Assembly (NCBI GenBank): GCA_024138025.1
Contig: JAMXBD010000710.1
Location: 248,001-312,000 of the forward strand
DNA: 64,000 bases
Direction: 5' to 3'
Source of the DNA: Combretum micranthum
Taxonomy: Eukaryota > Streptophyta > Magnoliopsida > Myrtales > Combretaceae
Positions 11,544 through 24,562 of this stretch are shown one piece after another. A model generated the notes under the pieces. That model saw only the letters and a list, made by a program, of their open reading frames with translations, had not been told where the DNA came from and ran no database searches. Made by a program: the position numbers and the translations under genes. Within the stretch, counting starts at the first letter, position 1. Every line of letters begins with the position of its first letter.

Positions 11544-13333
11544 TGATAGGATCATTTTACTCTATTCATTTAAGGATTATTTGAACTCATTTTACACTCG
11601 GATTCACAATAATCCTAAGAATTTGGTGCTTAATATGATTGTTTGTTGATTTTAGGAAACTGGGATTTCAACATAAAGAATCAACAAAAATCAACAAGCC
11701 TTGGAGAAAAGGAACTTCTCACGGCCATGCTTAAGATAGTACAACGAAGTATTGTTTACAGTTGACTACACAAGCAACAACATGAGCATATCTAAGGAGG
11801 AAAGATGCCATAAAACAATGGCTCCCATGTGCCTGTGCCTATGCCTATGCCTGCACCTTGATTGGAAATTCAATCATAGATTATCGCATTAGTAAAGCCA
11901 TGGGCGTGTGTAATTGATGCGTTGATCCGCAATTAAGAGCACTGTTAAGGATGCGGGGGTGTGAAAGATGGGAGTTCATTTCTAGTTGAGAACACTAGCA
12001 ATGATGTGGTTGTGTGTAAGGGAGGATACATGAAAAATTAAGAGGTGCGGCCATGTCTTAGGGCGAATCGACCTTATCTAGCATGGATCCTATCATTTTC
12101 ATCTATTCGCCATGTCAGCTCCCTCGATATTATATATATGCTTTTTGTACGAAACCTTAGGATATATCATACAATTTTAATAAGAAAATATAGAGACTTA
12201 CAAAGAATTTGTAGGTTTTGTATAGAGTTGTCACGCCCCAGCGGGTACCTTAAACATGATAGCCCGCCGTACGCAATATTAAAACTCAAGAATGACTACC
12301 TCAGTCACTCGAAAGCTTCCATATCGGTACAAGGCGTACATTCACAACAAAGGGAAACCGGCGGAGTAATGCATTTTAAGACATTGGCAGCGGAACATGC
12401 AAAATAACACTTAATATATATATCATTGAAATAAAAATCTTACAGCTTCTAAGGGGCATTCCCCCGATAATTCTTAATAACATGGTTCTAAATATAACAT
12501 AACTAAAGCTAGAAGATTTTAAAAGAAATCTACCCTATAACTTCAAAATAGAGTTCCTCCAAAAGCTTCTCAAAATAAGGATTCTACCCGGAAATCAAGG
12601 TGGTTCGGGGAGCAAAAGATAATCCTGCAATATCAAAAGTCTATAAGAGTATAAGCATGACTAGCTTAGTGAGATATTCCTTAGGCAATAGTACTCATAA
12701 CAACAATCAAACAAGTTTATTAATCAAGCATATGAATGCAACAACCATATGATCAAACATTACATACGACTATCCAGTTTCGTATGTTTGATGAATTTAC
12801 CCCTCCATCGGTGGTTAGGGAATGCTTTGAACTGGGTACCGAACAACCTCCTCAAGTTTGCGCGCATCTTGGGGTTCCAACGAACCGTACTACTAGTCCA
12901 TGGGCCTTCCATGCCCAAAGCGATTGATCCGGCTCGACTACACCTTGAGGTCGTATTCCCCGTACGTCCTAACCCTCAAGATGTAGCTAGGCAGCTTACC
13001 TTTCCGGTCCCACGCTGAGGAGTAGTAGCAAAACTTCGAAATGATATTCTAAGTGATATGCATGAGTCAATTTATTACATGAGGATTTCAATATGACATT
13101 AAATCATTTAAAGCGATCAAACACTATTTGCACACATAACAATACATACGTAGAACATTTATATCAATCACAAATCGGGTTCCGATATACTTATTGTTCA
13201 TTGATCGCACACAACGAATCACATACATAATTCCTATAATATCCCACATGCATGTCAATTTTATCTTTCCCTAACATCTAGTGCTCTATTCTACAAGCAC
13301 ATGCGCGAATACATAAGCGTAAAGGAAACTCAC

Positions 13334-13396
13334 TCGTCCATAGCGCTCTAGGAGTCGAAGTAATCCCCGGGGAAGACAAGATCGTGATCCTCGACA
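13334..13396 (-). other. Candidate LTR exon 2, solo LTR A
   Basis: Bounded by a pyrimidine tract ending AAG and by GA|GTGAGT. The frame ends in F-P-x-D-Y-F-D-S-stop (TAG at 13350-13348). The acceptor has shifted by one base relative to the other copies. Confidence 0.4.
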
Positions 13397-15051
13397 CTTA
13401 AACAAAAGAAATACCCAACATGAGTATTTCATCCAAGATCTATTCAAGTTCTTTACTTCTATCTTAAAGATTTCGCAAAATCGTATGGAATGGAAATCCC
13501 AACTTAAAATTGCCATAACTGGCTCATTTTAACTCGGAATTTCATATATTATATATCGATTTCTACCTACTCGAAAAGATCTATCTATTTCTAAGGTTAT
13601 ATTTATCAAAAGAAGTTATTTAAGTCTCGAATAGCAGCTACAGATTTGATACGAATTTTCCAAACTTTAAAACTAGAGTTTTCAAACTTTACTTCACTCA
13701 AGGGCTTTTGTACAAAAGTATAGATATATTGTATGGTTGAAAAAAAATCCCTTGAATATATGTATATACATATATGTATAATCTCATACCATATGCATGA
13801 ATTTGGTGTTATCTCAACAATGGTTTTGTAAACAAATGTCTTGAAAGTGATATAAGCTTAAGGCTTGAAAAGAATTTTATTTTTTTGAAAAATTCCCTAA
13901 GTTATCATAAATGAGTATTTCCTCCTTTTAACTCCATTCCTTCAAAAAGTTTTTAATCTTTCAAGATTTCCATAAATTTATTTCTAGCGTTTTGGAAAAC
14001 AAAGTCTTTCTAAATACTTTATGGTTAGTTCCACTTTTAAAAGAAATCATCTTATAAGTTATTTTTGAAAACTTATCTTAGACTTTAGTATTGGTGGAAA
14101 ACTTTGACAATTGAATCTAAGAAATCCTTTGTTTAAGTCTAAAGAAACTTTCTTATTTATTTGAAAAGAGAATTTATATTAACTTTACTTTACGTATTTC
14201 TTGGTAAAAACCATATATTGTTACTATCTTTAGAAGAATATTTGTTTAAGATAAATTTCAAACATTTAAGGAAAATAACTTCTTATGTGATAAAATTTAT
14301 ATTTAAAAAGAGTTCTTATTCTTATATTAAGAAAACTCATTTCTATTATGGTTGAGACAATAACAACATATTCATGTACGAATGAGAGTTTTTTACTATG
14401 AAAAATATAAAAACAACATAAATAAAATAAATAAGAGCATAAAAGTAAAGTCAAGTATTGGGAACCTTAGCTTCATCAAGGTATCCCGGGACTAAGAATG
14501 GACTAGTCCTCAAAAGAAAAGAAAAGCAAAGAAATAAAATTGTTTAAACTTGATATGGACAAGTCTAAGACTAGAAAGACTAGTCTTAATATTGCATAAA
14601 ACAAGTAAATAAATAAATTGCAAGACTTAAAAATAAATAAATAACAAGTGAGCTTATATGCTCTAAATAAATATATATACATAATACTTAGATAAGTTAG
14701 GTTAGAAACAATAGTAACAATATCAACATAATAATAACATAAAGAAAACAAGAACATGAACAAAAACAAAACATGAATAAATTGTTGCTTCTTTAACTCA
14801 ATGAGTCCAAGAAACATACACTAAACTCATGTTAAGTTATATGAACATGATGAGTAAATAAGAGAAGTTTTACCTAAAGTTTATGTGTTGGTTGAAGAAG
14901 AAAAGAATGGGTTGTTGTATTATGTGGGACTTGGTTTTCTAAAGAAAAGAAGAGACTTGAGAGAAGTTTTGGGAGAGGAATTTTGTGGAGTGATTTTGAG
15001 AGAGTTTTAGTATGAATTTTTGTTGTGTGAAAGAATGGAAGAGGAAGGGGG

Positions 15052-15059
15052 TATTTATA
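15052..15059 (-). promoter_or_regulatory. TATA box of solo LTR A
   Basis: TATAAATA on the minus strand, preceded 65-95 bases upstream by the G-rich GGCGCC module. The following leader has no ATG before the donor-like site at 14874/14873. Confidence 0.6.
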
Positions 15060-17581
15060 GATTTTTGGAGTGGAAATTTGTGTGATTAAATTTAATTGAA
15101 ATTGAAAATAAAATTGATGGAAGAGGGGCATGGGGGGCGCCGGTTTTGGTACTTGTAGGGGGAGAAATTAATTTGTTTTGTTTGTTTGTAATAAAAGAAG
15201 TAATGTGTAAAGTATGATGTGATTAAAGTTGTATGGAGAAGGTAAATTGTAAGATATAGGCATGGAAGAGTGTAAGAAAAAGTAGAGATAGGTGAATAGT
15301 AATAAATAGTAGAAAAGTACTACGAATAGTAGACTAGACAATTAAAATACCAGTAGTAAAGAAAATACTCGTAAAAGGCCTATATCTATTATTTTTAGAT
15401 AAAGAAAAATTCTAAAACTGATATTTTTGAAAACCTTATATTTTTACGAATCTATTGGTGTTGTTGGAATATTTTTGCTATCCGGTGCTCTAGGGCACGG
15501 TTTTTGAAAACTGATCCCGATCGGATCCGAAGGTCACTAGAAAAATTCGAATATGATATTTTTAGGCTTCCCTATATTATTACGAACCATATTCCACAAT
15601 TATTTCAATTTCGTTTTCTAAGGTTTAAGAATACGGGAGTGCCGGATCCAGATTCACTAGACTAAACATAGAACTAGGTTAATCTTAGGGTTTCGTTTCA
15701 ACTTCCGATTCTTAGGGTTTGCTAATATTATCGAAAAATCTAGGGGCTTACAAGAGTTCTTAGATTCACAACTTGTTTCCTAGGGGTTTTGAAAAAAATT
15801 TCAAGGAGAGCATTTGCTGGACTTTAATAATATTTAGATTGCAAGGATCATTAAATCTAACGGGCTTTTTCTCATCATGCTCTTGTTTTACTTCTATGAA
15901 TTTTTTAATTGTATTGATTTATCTATGGAGGAGTACTTGCATAGCTTAGATTTTGTGGAACTCTAAGCCTAATCCATGTAACTCTTACTGCGATTTAGTG
16001 AAAGCAATATTGATTTATTGAATTTAATAGGCTACGCTTGATAGATCTTGAATTTATAGACCGTGCGATATGGATTCATGTCTAATTTCCTTAAAATTGA
16101 TTGAGAAATTATCTTAATGAGTAGATTTAGGCTATGATGAGAATTGCTCATAACTTTAGAGATAGAGTGGTGCAATCCTTTTGTTTTTAGTTATTTGATC
16201 TAATGAATTGTGTTTGTTTTTTTTAATGTGATTCTAAGTTTCCATTGATCTAGAAAGAGATTCTGATTGATAAATTTAGGATTAGAGATTAATGATCTCG
16301 AGAAAGACATTAACATATAATTGACAATTCAGTAGTTCAAGAAATTGATATGAATCTGATGAGGATTTGTTGAGTTACGTGATAGGGCTTAATGGTAAAG
16401 TAAGATCTAAGTGTCCTTGTAATTTGGATTAATCTTCTTTGAGAATTGTTGTCACGGCCCAAGGGTATCCGGGTAGAAGTAGACAAGTCATACTTGAATA
16501 CTATTACTAGATTACCTTCGGAGAGTGACATATTTTCCAAATAATAGGATCTTTTAGTTGCTTGGATAAGTAAGGATAAATACATGCAAGATATAAATTA
16601 GTAAATAACTGTCATCTCAATCATAGAGTATCATAGATTATTACAAACCATGTAATCTTTTTGTAATTCTCCACATACATAACTGATAAGATAATATTGG
16701 CTAATCTATTCAAGGAAAATATAAACCATTTATCCCATATAGAACCATAGGCTTCTCTTTTAAACTCTTGCCGGAGCCATATTCTTGGAAATAACTAACC
16801 AAGGTTGAAGCGTAAACCTGAAAATACTGTTGGAGTGTGAGGAAACCACGGTTCAGTGAATAACCAGGCATATTACACATCAAGTAAGCTATTAACAAAT
16901 CATATGTGATGCAATCACTCAAACATATGCTCAGACACAAGCTTGGATGATCTAGAATCCAAACAAGAAAAAGATTTGCGCCCTCTTTTTAAGGTTGAAG
17001 AACATTTACTTTATGACTCACTTGCCTAGGAGATACTAAGTTTACAGGAAAATCAACGATTTTTCGTCTTAGGGTTATCACTTTTAACTTAATAACTATT
17101 TTAACTGACCATTTCCTATATTGATTCTTAGAAACTCCCTAAGTATTAATCATTTCAAAGCGATACTGCGGGCAACATTCTTCATTACCACTTAGTTCCC
17201 GTAGAATCGACGGAACAAAGAAAACGTTGGAAGAACTAACACTTAAGAAAAACCAAGCATTAACTGAGAATCGGAATATTAATACGTAGCAAGCCGTCAC
17301 ACATCTGTATATGTAATAATGCAGCACGTGTAATGCATGACTAGGTTATTTAATAAATCAATACTTCTTATTCATTTTCATGGCGGTCATACATTACACA
17401 TAATAATCATCATACTATTTCACATCATCATATCGTTATATTATCACTTTTGTAATGGTATATTAACAATCATACAATCAGATCACAACACATTTCAATC
17501 AAGACAATTATATTATTATCTTTGCATTACATATTCAACTAACTGCAAGCACAAACAGTATAATATGACTGAGTTACTCAC

Positions 17582-17640
17582 CTCTCATAGTGACTAATCG
17601 TAGTAATCAGCTGGAAGGTCTTCGATAATATCAAAGTCAC
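17582..17640 (-). other. Candidate LTR exon 2, Tekay-like 3' LTR
   Basis: Cleanest copy: ATAG|GTGAC at the 5' side and GAG|GTGAGT at the 3' side, 59 bases. After one partial codon, 14 sense codons end P-A-D-Y-Y-D and a TAG (17596-17594). Confidence 0.5.
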
Positions 17641-19111
17641 CTATTGAGATAAATGAAATATCCATCAATAAAACATAGATTATATAACTAAACTCCTATA
17701 AGTGTCTAGTGTCATGTATTGATATTTAGCTTGGTTTCTATTACTTATTTTGGTCCTTTAATGGTCTTATAATAACAATTATTATTTAACATTTATTTTC
17801 ATTTTGCTTATTTTGATATTGCTTGATATTTATATACATTTATCTGGTATTTGAAAAATTGATATTTAATAAGCTTATATTTTTATAGTTATTATTATTA
17901 CTTTTATATTATTCTCTATCTGACCTATTATAGTAACTTATATTTGTTTACTATTGTTTAGTGTCGTCGTGTTTCTTTTTATATACTTCATATAATTATT
18001 TTGTCATTTTTAGAAGTCATATTATTCATAAATTTAGCTTATTTCAATTTCCATTCTTATCTATTTATCTATATAAAACCGTTATTTAACAATTATAGTT
18101 GCTTATAATACTTAATATTCCCCTATAGTTTTTAGGGTTTTACAAGTTATCAAATATTAAACATATTATTATTCTAAGTATTTGTATTTATTTATTTATT
18201 TATTTACTGAGTAAAATCTGCTTTGATATGTGTGCGTGTGTATATATTATATATATATAAAAGATATGTTAATTATCGTTTATTTATATATTATTATGTT
18301 CATATAATGCAAACTTCGCGCAGCAAAAACATGTGTGTATGCGGGCTTCAATGCCAACAGCGTTGATACCCAGATGCTGGCATTCTTAGGTTTTACATGT
18401 TATTTTGTATCAGGGTACGCTGGCTTGTAGGCCGCCAGCTTTACCTCGTATGCCGGCTTTTATGCTGCCCGCTTATAATTCTAATTAGCCAGCGTTCGTT
18501 CATTTTACGTAAAAATAAACTTTACGTAGCTTCTGTTCCAGTGTAGCCGTCTCAACACCGCGGCCTACTCATGTACGTCGTCGACATTGAACGTATATAC
18601 TGTCAGTGTTGGGCTGGTGCTGGTGCTGTTCATCGTCTTTTCCGATGAACCAGTATATTTTTCGTCAATTTTCCACGTCATAATCATTCCTAAGTGTTTC
18701 TATGTGATGTATATCTATATATATATCAACTCATAACGCATCAACATGTATGTGATCTTTAATTTTTGAATTTGCAAAAGTGCAACTAGGGTTTAGGATA
18801 ATTTACCTTGTTGGAGCTGTTCGAATGTTTTTAAAACTTGTTCTTGGTTTGTTTATGACATTGGGATATTCTCAATACATTTTAGAACAATTCTTAAACA
18901 AAGAATCAACTTAAATTGTAACAACTTACCTCGTGTTCTTCCTCCAAGTTCTATTTGTGTTTTAATAGCAGGTGTGTTCTTGATCCGAACTTCTAGTTTT
19001 TTTTTTACGAATTTGGTTTGGTTTTGGGATTGGTTTGGTCATGATTTCAATGATGGTTTGAACTGGAGAGTTGGAGATTTTATTGTTCTTGTTTGCTTGT
19101 GTATAAATGAG

Positions 19112-19119
19112 TATTTATA
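19112..19119 (-). promoter_or_regulatory. TATA box of the Tekay-like 3' LTR
   Basis: TATAAATA on the minus strand, 182 bases before the donor GAG|GTAAGT. The spacing is almost the same as in solo LTR A (178). A second TATA-like AT run at about 18237-18265 is an alternative. Confidence 0.5.
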
Positions 19120-20049
19120 TAGAAGTATAGGAAGAAAAAGAAGAAGAAGTGAGGCGGTTGCATGTGCGTGTTTTGCACTCAGATTTCTCCATCTTCTTCC
19201 ACTGTTTTACAACTTGTTTTTACCTCGTTTAATGAGTCATACAGCTGGCCAAATATGAGTGGAGTGTGTGTGTATATTGTTGCCTAAAAGAGAACAATTT
19301 GGAACAATAATAAGGAGGATTTCGGCTTGCATTTATCCGAGAAAAGCAAGGCCACAATTCTCTCCTCTTGCATCGAAAATTCAAATGGATTCGAGGAAAA
19401 TATTATTATATTTGTTTAGTTAATAATTATCTTTGTTTTAGGGTAATTCATTAAGCTATTCAGATATAAATATGTCAATTATTTGAGACTTTTGTCTCCA
19501 AAAATTTATGTAATATTATACAGATTTTCTAGATTGCCATTGAGTTCATATTTAGGTTTAGAGTTTATGCAATTAATTATTTGTAGGAATTTATTTCCTG
19601 CGATTAAAGTTTTCTAAGCTTATTAGGTCAATTTTTGTTTTAGTCTCCAATAGCTTAAGACAATCCTAACTAAAATAATGGTGTGATCAAAAATTTATTT
19701 GGAGTCTAGATTACTAGTTATACATATGTTTATGTTTTTATTATGTATTTATGATCCTAACGATTCATTCATAAATTGTCATTTTCTAACTATAAGTTTA
19801 GTTGGTTATTTACTCTTTATTGTATTTAAAATCTTAACTAAATTATTCCTTATATCTTAAGTTTCCGATACCTGCTATTGAATCTTATTAGTAGTATTTA
19901 ATACTATCTACGAATCTTTGTTTTAAGGTTTAAAACTATACATAGGATCTATAATACTCATAGATCTATTATAAGGTCTTGTTGAGTTCAATATTATTCA
20001 TTTATTTTTCTATCTATTTCTACCTGTATGAAAAATCTCGCGGTTTACA

Positions 20050-20084
20050 TTCTCTCTCTCCTCCCCACCCCCACCCCCCTCTTT
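20050..20084 (-). other. Polypurine tract
   Basis: The minus strand shows about 35 bases that are almost all purine (runs of G and GA) immediately before the 3' LTR. This is the plus-strand primer site for reverse transcription. Confidence 0.85.
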
Positions 20085-20099
20085 AAAATAAGCTTTGTC

Positions 20100-20403
20100 C
20101 CTAATGCTTGCATACGTACCTAAATTTTCAAAAAATGAGGATGACTTTTCCTGATCTCATCCTTTAATTTCCTAGGCCATTTCTTTAGTTCGGAAATCCC
20201 ATAACACTTTGACATAAATGGATCTCTTTATTTCGAAGAATTTGCGTTTTTCTGTCTAATATCTGAACAGGCTGCTTCTCGTAGGTCAAGTTCTCTTTCA
20301 AATTAATTGGTTCCAACTCAACTACTTTATCTGGATCTGGTATATATTTTCTTAGTACTGATACATGGAAAGCATTATGTATACCGTATAAGTTTGATGG
20401 CAA
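20100..20403 (-). pseudogene. C-terminal integrase/chromodomain-type segment
   Basis: An open 72-residue piece (20185-20403) has the GIHNAFHVSVLRKYIPDP motif that joins integrase to the chromodomain in Tekay-type elements, then LTYE..P..ILDRK and LRNKEI. A frameshift follows. The tail (about 20185-20110) keeps traces of the family's end. In intact relatives this domain steers insertion by binding histone marks. Confidence 0.75.
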
Positions 20404-20576
20404 TGCAAGACGATATTTCCAACTCGTTCCAATATCTCAAATGGTCCAATATATTTAGGACTCAACTTTCATTTTGTTTGTCCGGTATGAAGACTTTTGA
20501 TCGGACTTATCTTCAAATAGACAGGATCTCCTTCATTAAATTCTAATTCTCTTCTTTTCAAATCCGCCCAGCCCTT

Positions 20577-21340
20577 TTATCTATCTCGAGCTTCTTTCAT
20601 TCTTCGTTTTACTACCATGACCTCGTCAATTGTTTCCTGAATTAATTCAGGTCCAATCATTACTTTTTCCAAATTATCCCAGAATAATGGTGACCGACAC
20701 TTCCTACGATATAATGCTTCATATGGTGGCATTCCAATACTCGAATGATAACTGTTATTGTAAGCAAATTCTAACAATGGTACGATCCCAATTTTCGTTT
20801 ATTTCCAAAATACAAGATCTTGACATGTCTTCCAAGGTCTGAATAGTTCTCTTGGTTTGCCCATCAGTTTGAGGATGATAAGCCATACTGAACTTTAGTT
20901 GTGTTCCTAATGTTTTTTGTAATCTTTGCCAAAATCTGGAAACAAACCGTGGATCTCGATCTAACACTATATCTATAGGTATGCCATGTAATCTCAAAAT
21001 TTCCTTCAGATATATTTACGCCAACTTTTCCAATGGATATGTCATGTTAATTGTAAAGAAATGAGCTGATTTAATGAGTCTATCCATAGTGACCCAAACA
21101 GCATCATGGCCTGTATTTATCTTAGGTAATGAACATATAAAATCCATAGATATTTGATTCCATTTCCACTATGGAATTGGCAATGGTTTCAACAATCCAA
21201 CGGGTTTTTGGTGTTCAGCTTTTACCCTTTAACACACATCACACTTAGCAACAAATTTTGTAATATCCTTTTTCATTCAATTCCACCAATATGCATTTTT
21301 CAACTCTTGGTACATCTTTATTTCTCCTAGATGCATAGAA
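20577..21340 (-). pseudogene. Degraded integrase
   Basis: Pieces in order are a zinc-binding end with KCDVC (about 21250), the core with QISMDFI (first Asp, about 21150), LDRDPRF (second Asp, about 20960) and HPQTDGQ followed by T-K-R-T-I-Q. In the family the Glu that completes the D-D-35-E centre sits where this copy has Lys, so the enzyme would be inactive. Stops occur at several sites, for example near 21225 and 21175. The open pieces are 20755-20997 and 20577-20777. Confidence 0.82.
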
Positions 21341-21540
21341 TATCTGCATTAGTTCCTTCCTGAAGCTTTCATCACGTGGCACACATAATCTTTTACTCAT
21401 TCTTAACACTTTTTCATCATTTACATGAGATCCTTATATTTTCCTTGGGATATTCCTCGTTTAATCTCTTGGATTTCAGTATCCCTTTTCTAAGCTTCCT
21501 TAATCCGTTGGAGTAAAGTAAGCTCCAAGGTTAAGTTTCC

Positions 21541-22410
21541 TTATTCAGCTTCCAAACTTTGCACTGAAAACTCCAAATTTAATCTCTCAAATTCTTTGAT
21601 AAGTTCTTTCTGTTCCATTAACATTGAGGCTACTTCTCCATAATTCTTATGACTTAATGTACAAGCTACAACATTCACTTTGCCATGTTGATAATTGATA
21701 GTCAGATCATAATCTTTTGTTAATTCTAACCATCTTCTTTGCCTCATGTTCAACTCCTTCTGTGTAAATATATATTTCAGACTCTTGTGATCCGTATATA
21801 TTTCACAATTCTGCCCATACAGATAATGATGCCAAATTTTGAGTGCAAATACAACAGCAACTAACTCTAAATCATGAGTAGGGTAATTCATCTCATGTAG
21901 TTTTAACCGCCTAGAAGCATATGCTATTACCTTCCCATTTTACATCAACACATATCCTAAACCATTTATGGATGCATTATTGTCAATAGTATATAAATCT
22001 TTACCATTAGGTAGAAAAAAATTGGTGCCGATACCAACCTCTTTTTCAATTCTTGGAAACTTTGTTCACGTTGATCATTCCATTCAAATTTCTCATTCTT
22101 CCTGGTTAATTGTGTAAGGGGTCATGCAATTTTTGAGAAATCTTTCATAAATTTTCAATAATATCCTACTAATCCCAAGAAACTCTTAACTTCCGTAATA
22201 GTTTCAGGTCTTTTCCATTCCACAATTGCTTTAACCTTCATAGGATCAACCAATATTCCCGCACCAGAAACAATATGTCCAAGGAATGATATACTTCTGA
22301 GCCAAAACTCACATTAAGACGGTTTGACATATAACTTATTGCCTCTTAGGATCTGCAATACACTCCTTATGTGCTCATCGTGTTGCTCTTCAATAGATGA
22401 ATACACTAGT
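21541..22410 (-). pseudogene. RT thumb and RNase H, downstream half of split pol
   Basis: The segment begins inside the RT catalytic motif: after the inserted LTR the frame resumes I-L-V-Y-S-S (about 22412-22398). It goes on through FLGHIVS, LGLVGYY and LTQLT segments with stops and a frameshift. The open RNase H part (21541-21891) contains [37 protein letters not shown] and [10 protein letters not shown]. The last motif normally has Asp (V-A-D-A-L-S-R), and Cys stands there now. Confidence 0.85.
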
Positions 22411-23542
22411 ATATCTGTCATGCCCCGAGGGGTACCCTAAACGTGGCAATCCGCCGTACACAATCTTAAAACCTAGGAATGACTATCTCAGTCACGCAAA
22501 GGCTTCCATATCATGTACAAGGCATACATCACAACCAAGGGAACGCATTGGAGTAGCGCAATTTATATTGATAATAGATAAGTAACAAGGCAAAGAAAAT
22601 ACTTATCATAAAACATAAACATATCAAGTTACAATTCTTAGAGGTATATCTCTCTATTGACTTCAAATAAATGTACATCTTAGAATCGACATAACACTAA
22701 TCATATAAGTCATTACATATAAAGAACCTTACAAAATTACTTCATCTTATGATTCTATCTCCTTCATAAAAGCTTAACATCCTTTCATGGCTTCCTTAAT
22801 GTCATGATCCTCAATTTAAGCCACGGGTATACATGTTTCAACAAAATCTATAGGGGTATAAGCTACAACTAGCTTAGTGAGATATTCCTTTTCATTTGCA
22901 CCATATTTTCAAACAAGTTCATTTAGATTTTCACACGTATGCTATGCATACAATGCAACAATCACATGATTACGCAAATATATATAGTTATCCGGAAATC
23001 ATATATAGAACGGATTTACCCCTCCGTATCAAGTGTTAGGGAATCGAGGTTGAAGATCCTCGATCTTCTACTGCTAGTCCCCAGGTCCTCACCCACAGTG
23101 TTCGGTTGGCTCGGCTCCAAACCTAGAGTCGCTTTCCCCGAGCGATTTGAATTCTCCAGGAAGGAACATGGCCCGTGTCACCGCACGATCACAACCAATC
23201 CAACTCTACGCGTAGAAGTAGCAGCCTTCCAAAAGAGATGTGACTCGATGGATGCTATACGTGAGTGTTTCATTTTTCTTAAGCCAAACCTTATCAAGTT
23301 TTATTAGGGAGTGATCAATCAATTTAGCAATTAATAAGCAGTCATAGTAAGTAAACAAAATTATTTAAACAAGCAGTTTGAAGTTGCGATATTTAATTCT
23401 TATTTCACGCATAAACATAGAACCACATATATACCCATAATCCCGAAATCCCCAAATATTTATCCATTTTTATCTTCTCTTATACTAATGCTACTACTTT
23501 ACAAGCACAAGCAAGGTAACGAATTTAAGAGGAATAACTCAC

Positions 23543-23609
23543 TCGTCCATTTTGCAATCTTCTTAGTCGTAGTAATCATCGGGAAGGGTAATCTCGTATC
23601 TTTCGTCAC
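23543..23609 (-). other. Candidate LTR exon 2, solo LTR B
   Basis: CTTTTGTCTAG|GTGAC acceptor and GA|GTGAGT donor, 67 bases. The frame ends P-D-D-Y-Y-D and a TAA stop (23565-23563). Confidence 0.45.
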
Positions 23610-24562
23610 CTAGACAAAAGAAATACCCAGGATAAGTATTTCATATAAATTCTACTTGAACTTTCTAATTCTATTTCACTATGTCCGTCAAATCCGTATA
23701 AAATGAAATTCCAAATTAAAATGGCCATAACTTGCTCATTTTAACTCGGAATTTCGCATATAATATACCGTTTTCTACCTATTCGAAAATATCTATCCAT
23801 TTCTAAGGTTATCTTTGGCATATAAGGTCATTTGGGTTCCGAAGACGTTGAGTACAAATTTAAAACGAATTTTTCTAAACTTTTGCAAATCCATTTTCTA
23901 ACTCAACTTCATTAAAAAATCCTTTAGTAAAAAAAATATATATATATATATGTATATAATTGATAAATCCTTTGAGTATATAGATAAGCTCACTTTATAT
24001 GCAAAATTTCTAATGGTAGTGTCTCAATAATTTATTTAATAATACAACAATTCATTTTGAATTGTTAAAACTTTAACTTTGACAATTTCTTTTCAAGTCT
24101 TTTGAAGAAACTTTATATTTTCATAGGTTATTATAAATGGGTATATTCTTATTTTATTTTCTTCATTCCTTTTCCAAAAACAAGTAAATTTTCCTTTAAC
24201 CTTTAGTCTTGCATAAATTTTACTTCTAGTAATAAAAGATCAAACTTATCAAAAGTGTATTAAGTTGTTGAAAACCTTTTTATGAATTTATATTTGGAAT
24301 GGTTTTGAGATTGAGTCTTGTTTTCTTATATTTATTATATAAGTTTTTGTTTTCCAAAACTTGTTTTTTTATTTCTTTTGGAAAGAATCATTTTTATTGA
24401 TAAAATCCTTTATTTTTAACCTTACCCTATTCATATTCTTTCATAATAAGTTTTTCTTTAGAAGCTTGAAAATCATTATTTTCCTAAGTGGGTTTATAAT
24501 TTTATTGGTTGAATTCATCTTAACTTTAAAAACTAGTTTGTTTCTTAGTTTTGTTATGGAGT

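Larger units (their letters stand above)
12229..15752 (-). mobile_element. Solo LTR A, Tekay-type (3.5 kb)
   Basis: The LTR lies in minus orientation. On the plus strand it begins TGTCACGCCCC and ends GGGGCTTACA, with a perfect 5-bp target duplication AGAGT (12224-12228, 15753-15757) and no internal domain. This is the product expected of LTR-LTR recombination. In sense orientation there is a GGGGGGCGCC module (about 15145-15123), a TATA box (15059-15052), an ATG-free pyrimidine-rich leader and a donor-like AG|GTAAAA (exon end 14874). A conserved block (about 13582-13507) and exon-like blocks at 13396-13334 and 12624-12588 follow. A GC-richer segment (about 12790-13020) holds open frames that I read as by-products. 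Confidence 0.9.
11544..16449 (+). mobile_element. Older LTR remnant interrupted by a solo LTR
   Basis: The two flanks (11544-12228 and 15758-16449) read as one plus-strand LTR-like sequence split by the 3.5 kb insertion. It starts TGATAGGATCATTTTACTC, similar to the start of the solo LTR at 36879. It has GGCC-containing sequence (about 12049-12066) upstream of a TATA string (12131-12138), and then a long AT-rich transcribed-type region. Its right end abuts the LTR at 16450, so the Tekay-like element may also have inserted into it. No target duplication is identified for this remnant itself. Confidence 0.35.
16450..20049 (-). repeat. 3' LTR of the Tekay-like element (3.6 kb)
   Basis: On the plus strand it starts TGTCACGGCCC and ends GGTTTACA, directly next to the polypurine tract. 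Ends, length and internal signals parallel the solo LTRs A-F, but the sequence is a separate subfamily. In sense orientation the order is a TATA box (19119-19112), a donor GAG|GTAAGT (exon end 18930), an acceptor ATAG|GTGAC (exon start 17640) and a donor GAG|GTGAGT (exon end 17582). A GC-rich cluster of GCCGGC/GCTGGC words sits at about 18330-18610. The left neighbour ATTGT (16445-16449) would be the target duplication, but the partner side is lost. Confidence 0.82.

Noticed and set aside
12736..13018. Two overlapping open frames as a gene
   Set aside because: They lie in the GC-richer part of an LTR on the antisense strand. The matching region of solo LTR E does not keep the same frames.
14503..15131. 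Hydrophobic open frames (104 and 85 codons) as membrane proteins
   Set aside because: They arise from pyrimidine-rich U3/leader sequence of the LTR. Related frames at 35458-35975, 47531-47848 and 56825-57034 fall at the same LTR position and change freely.
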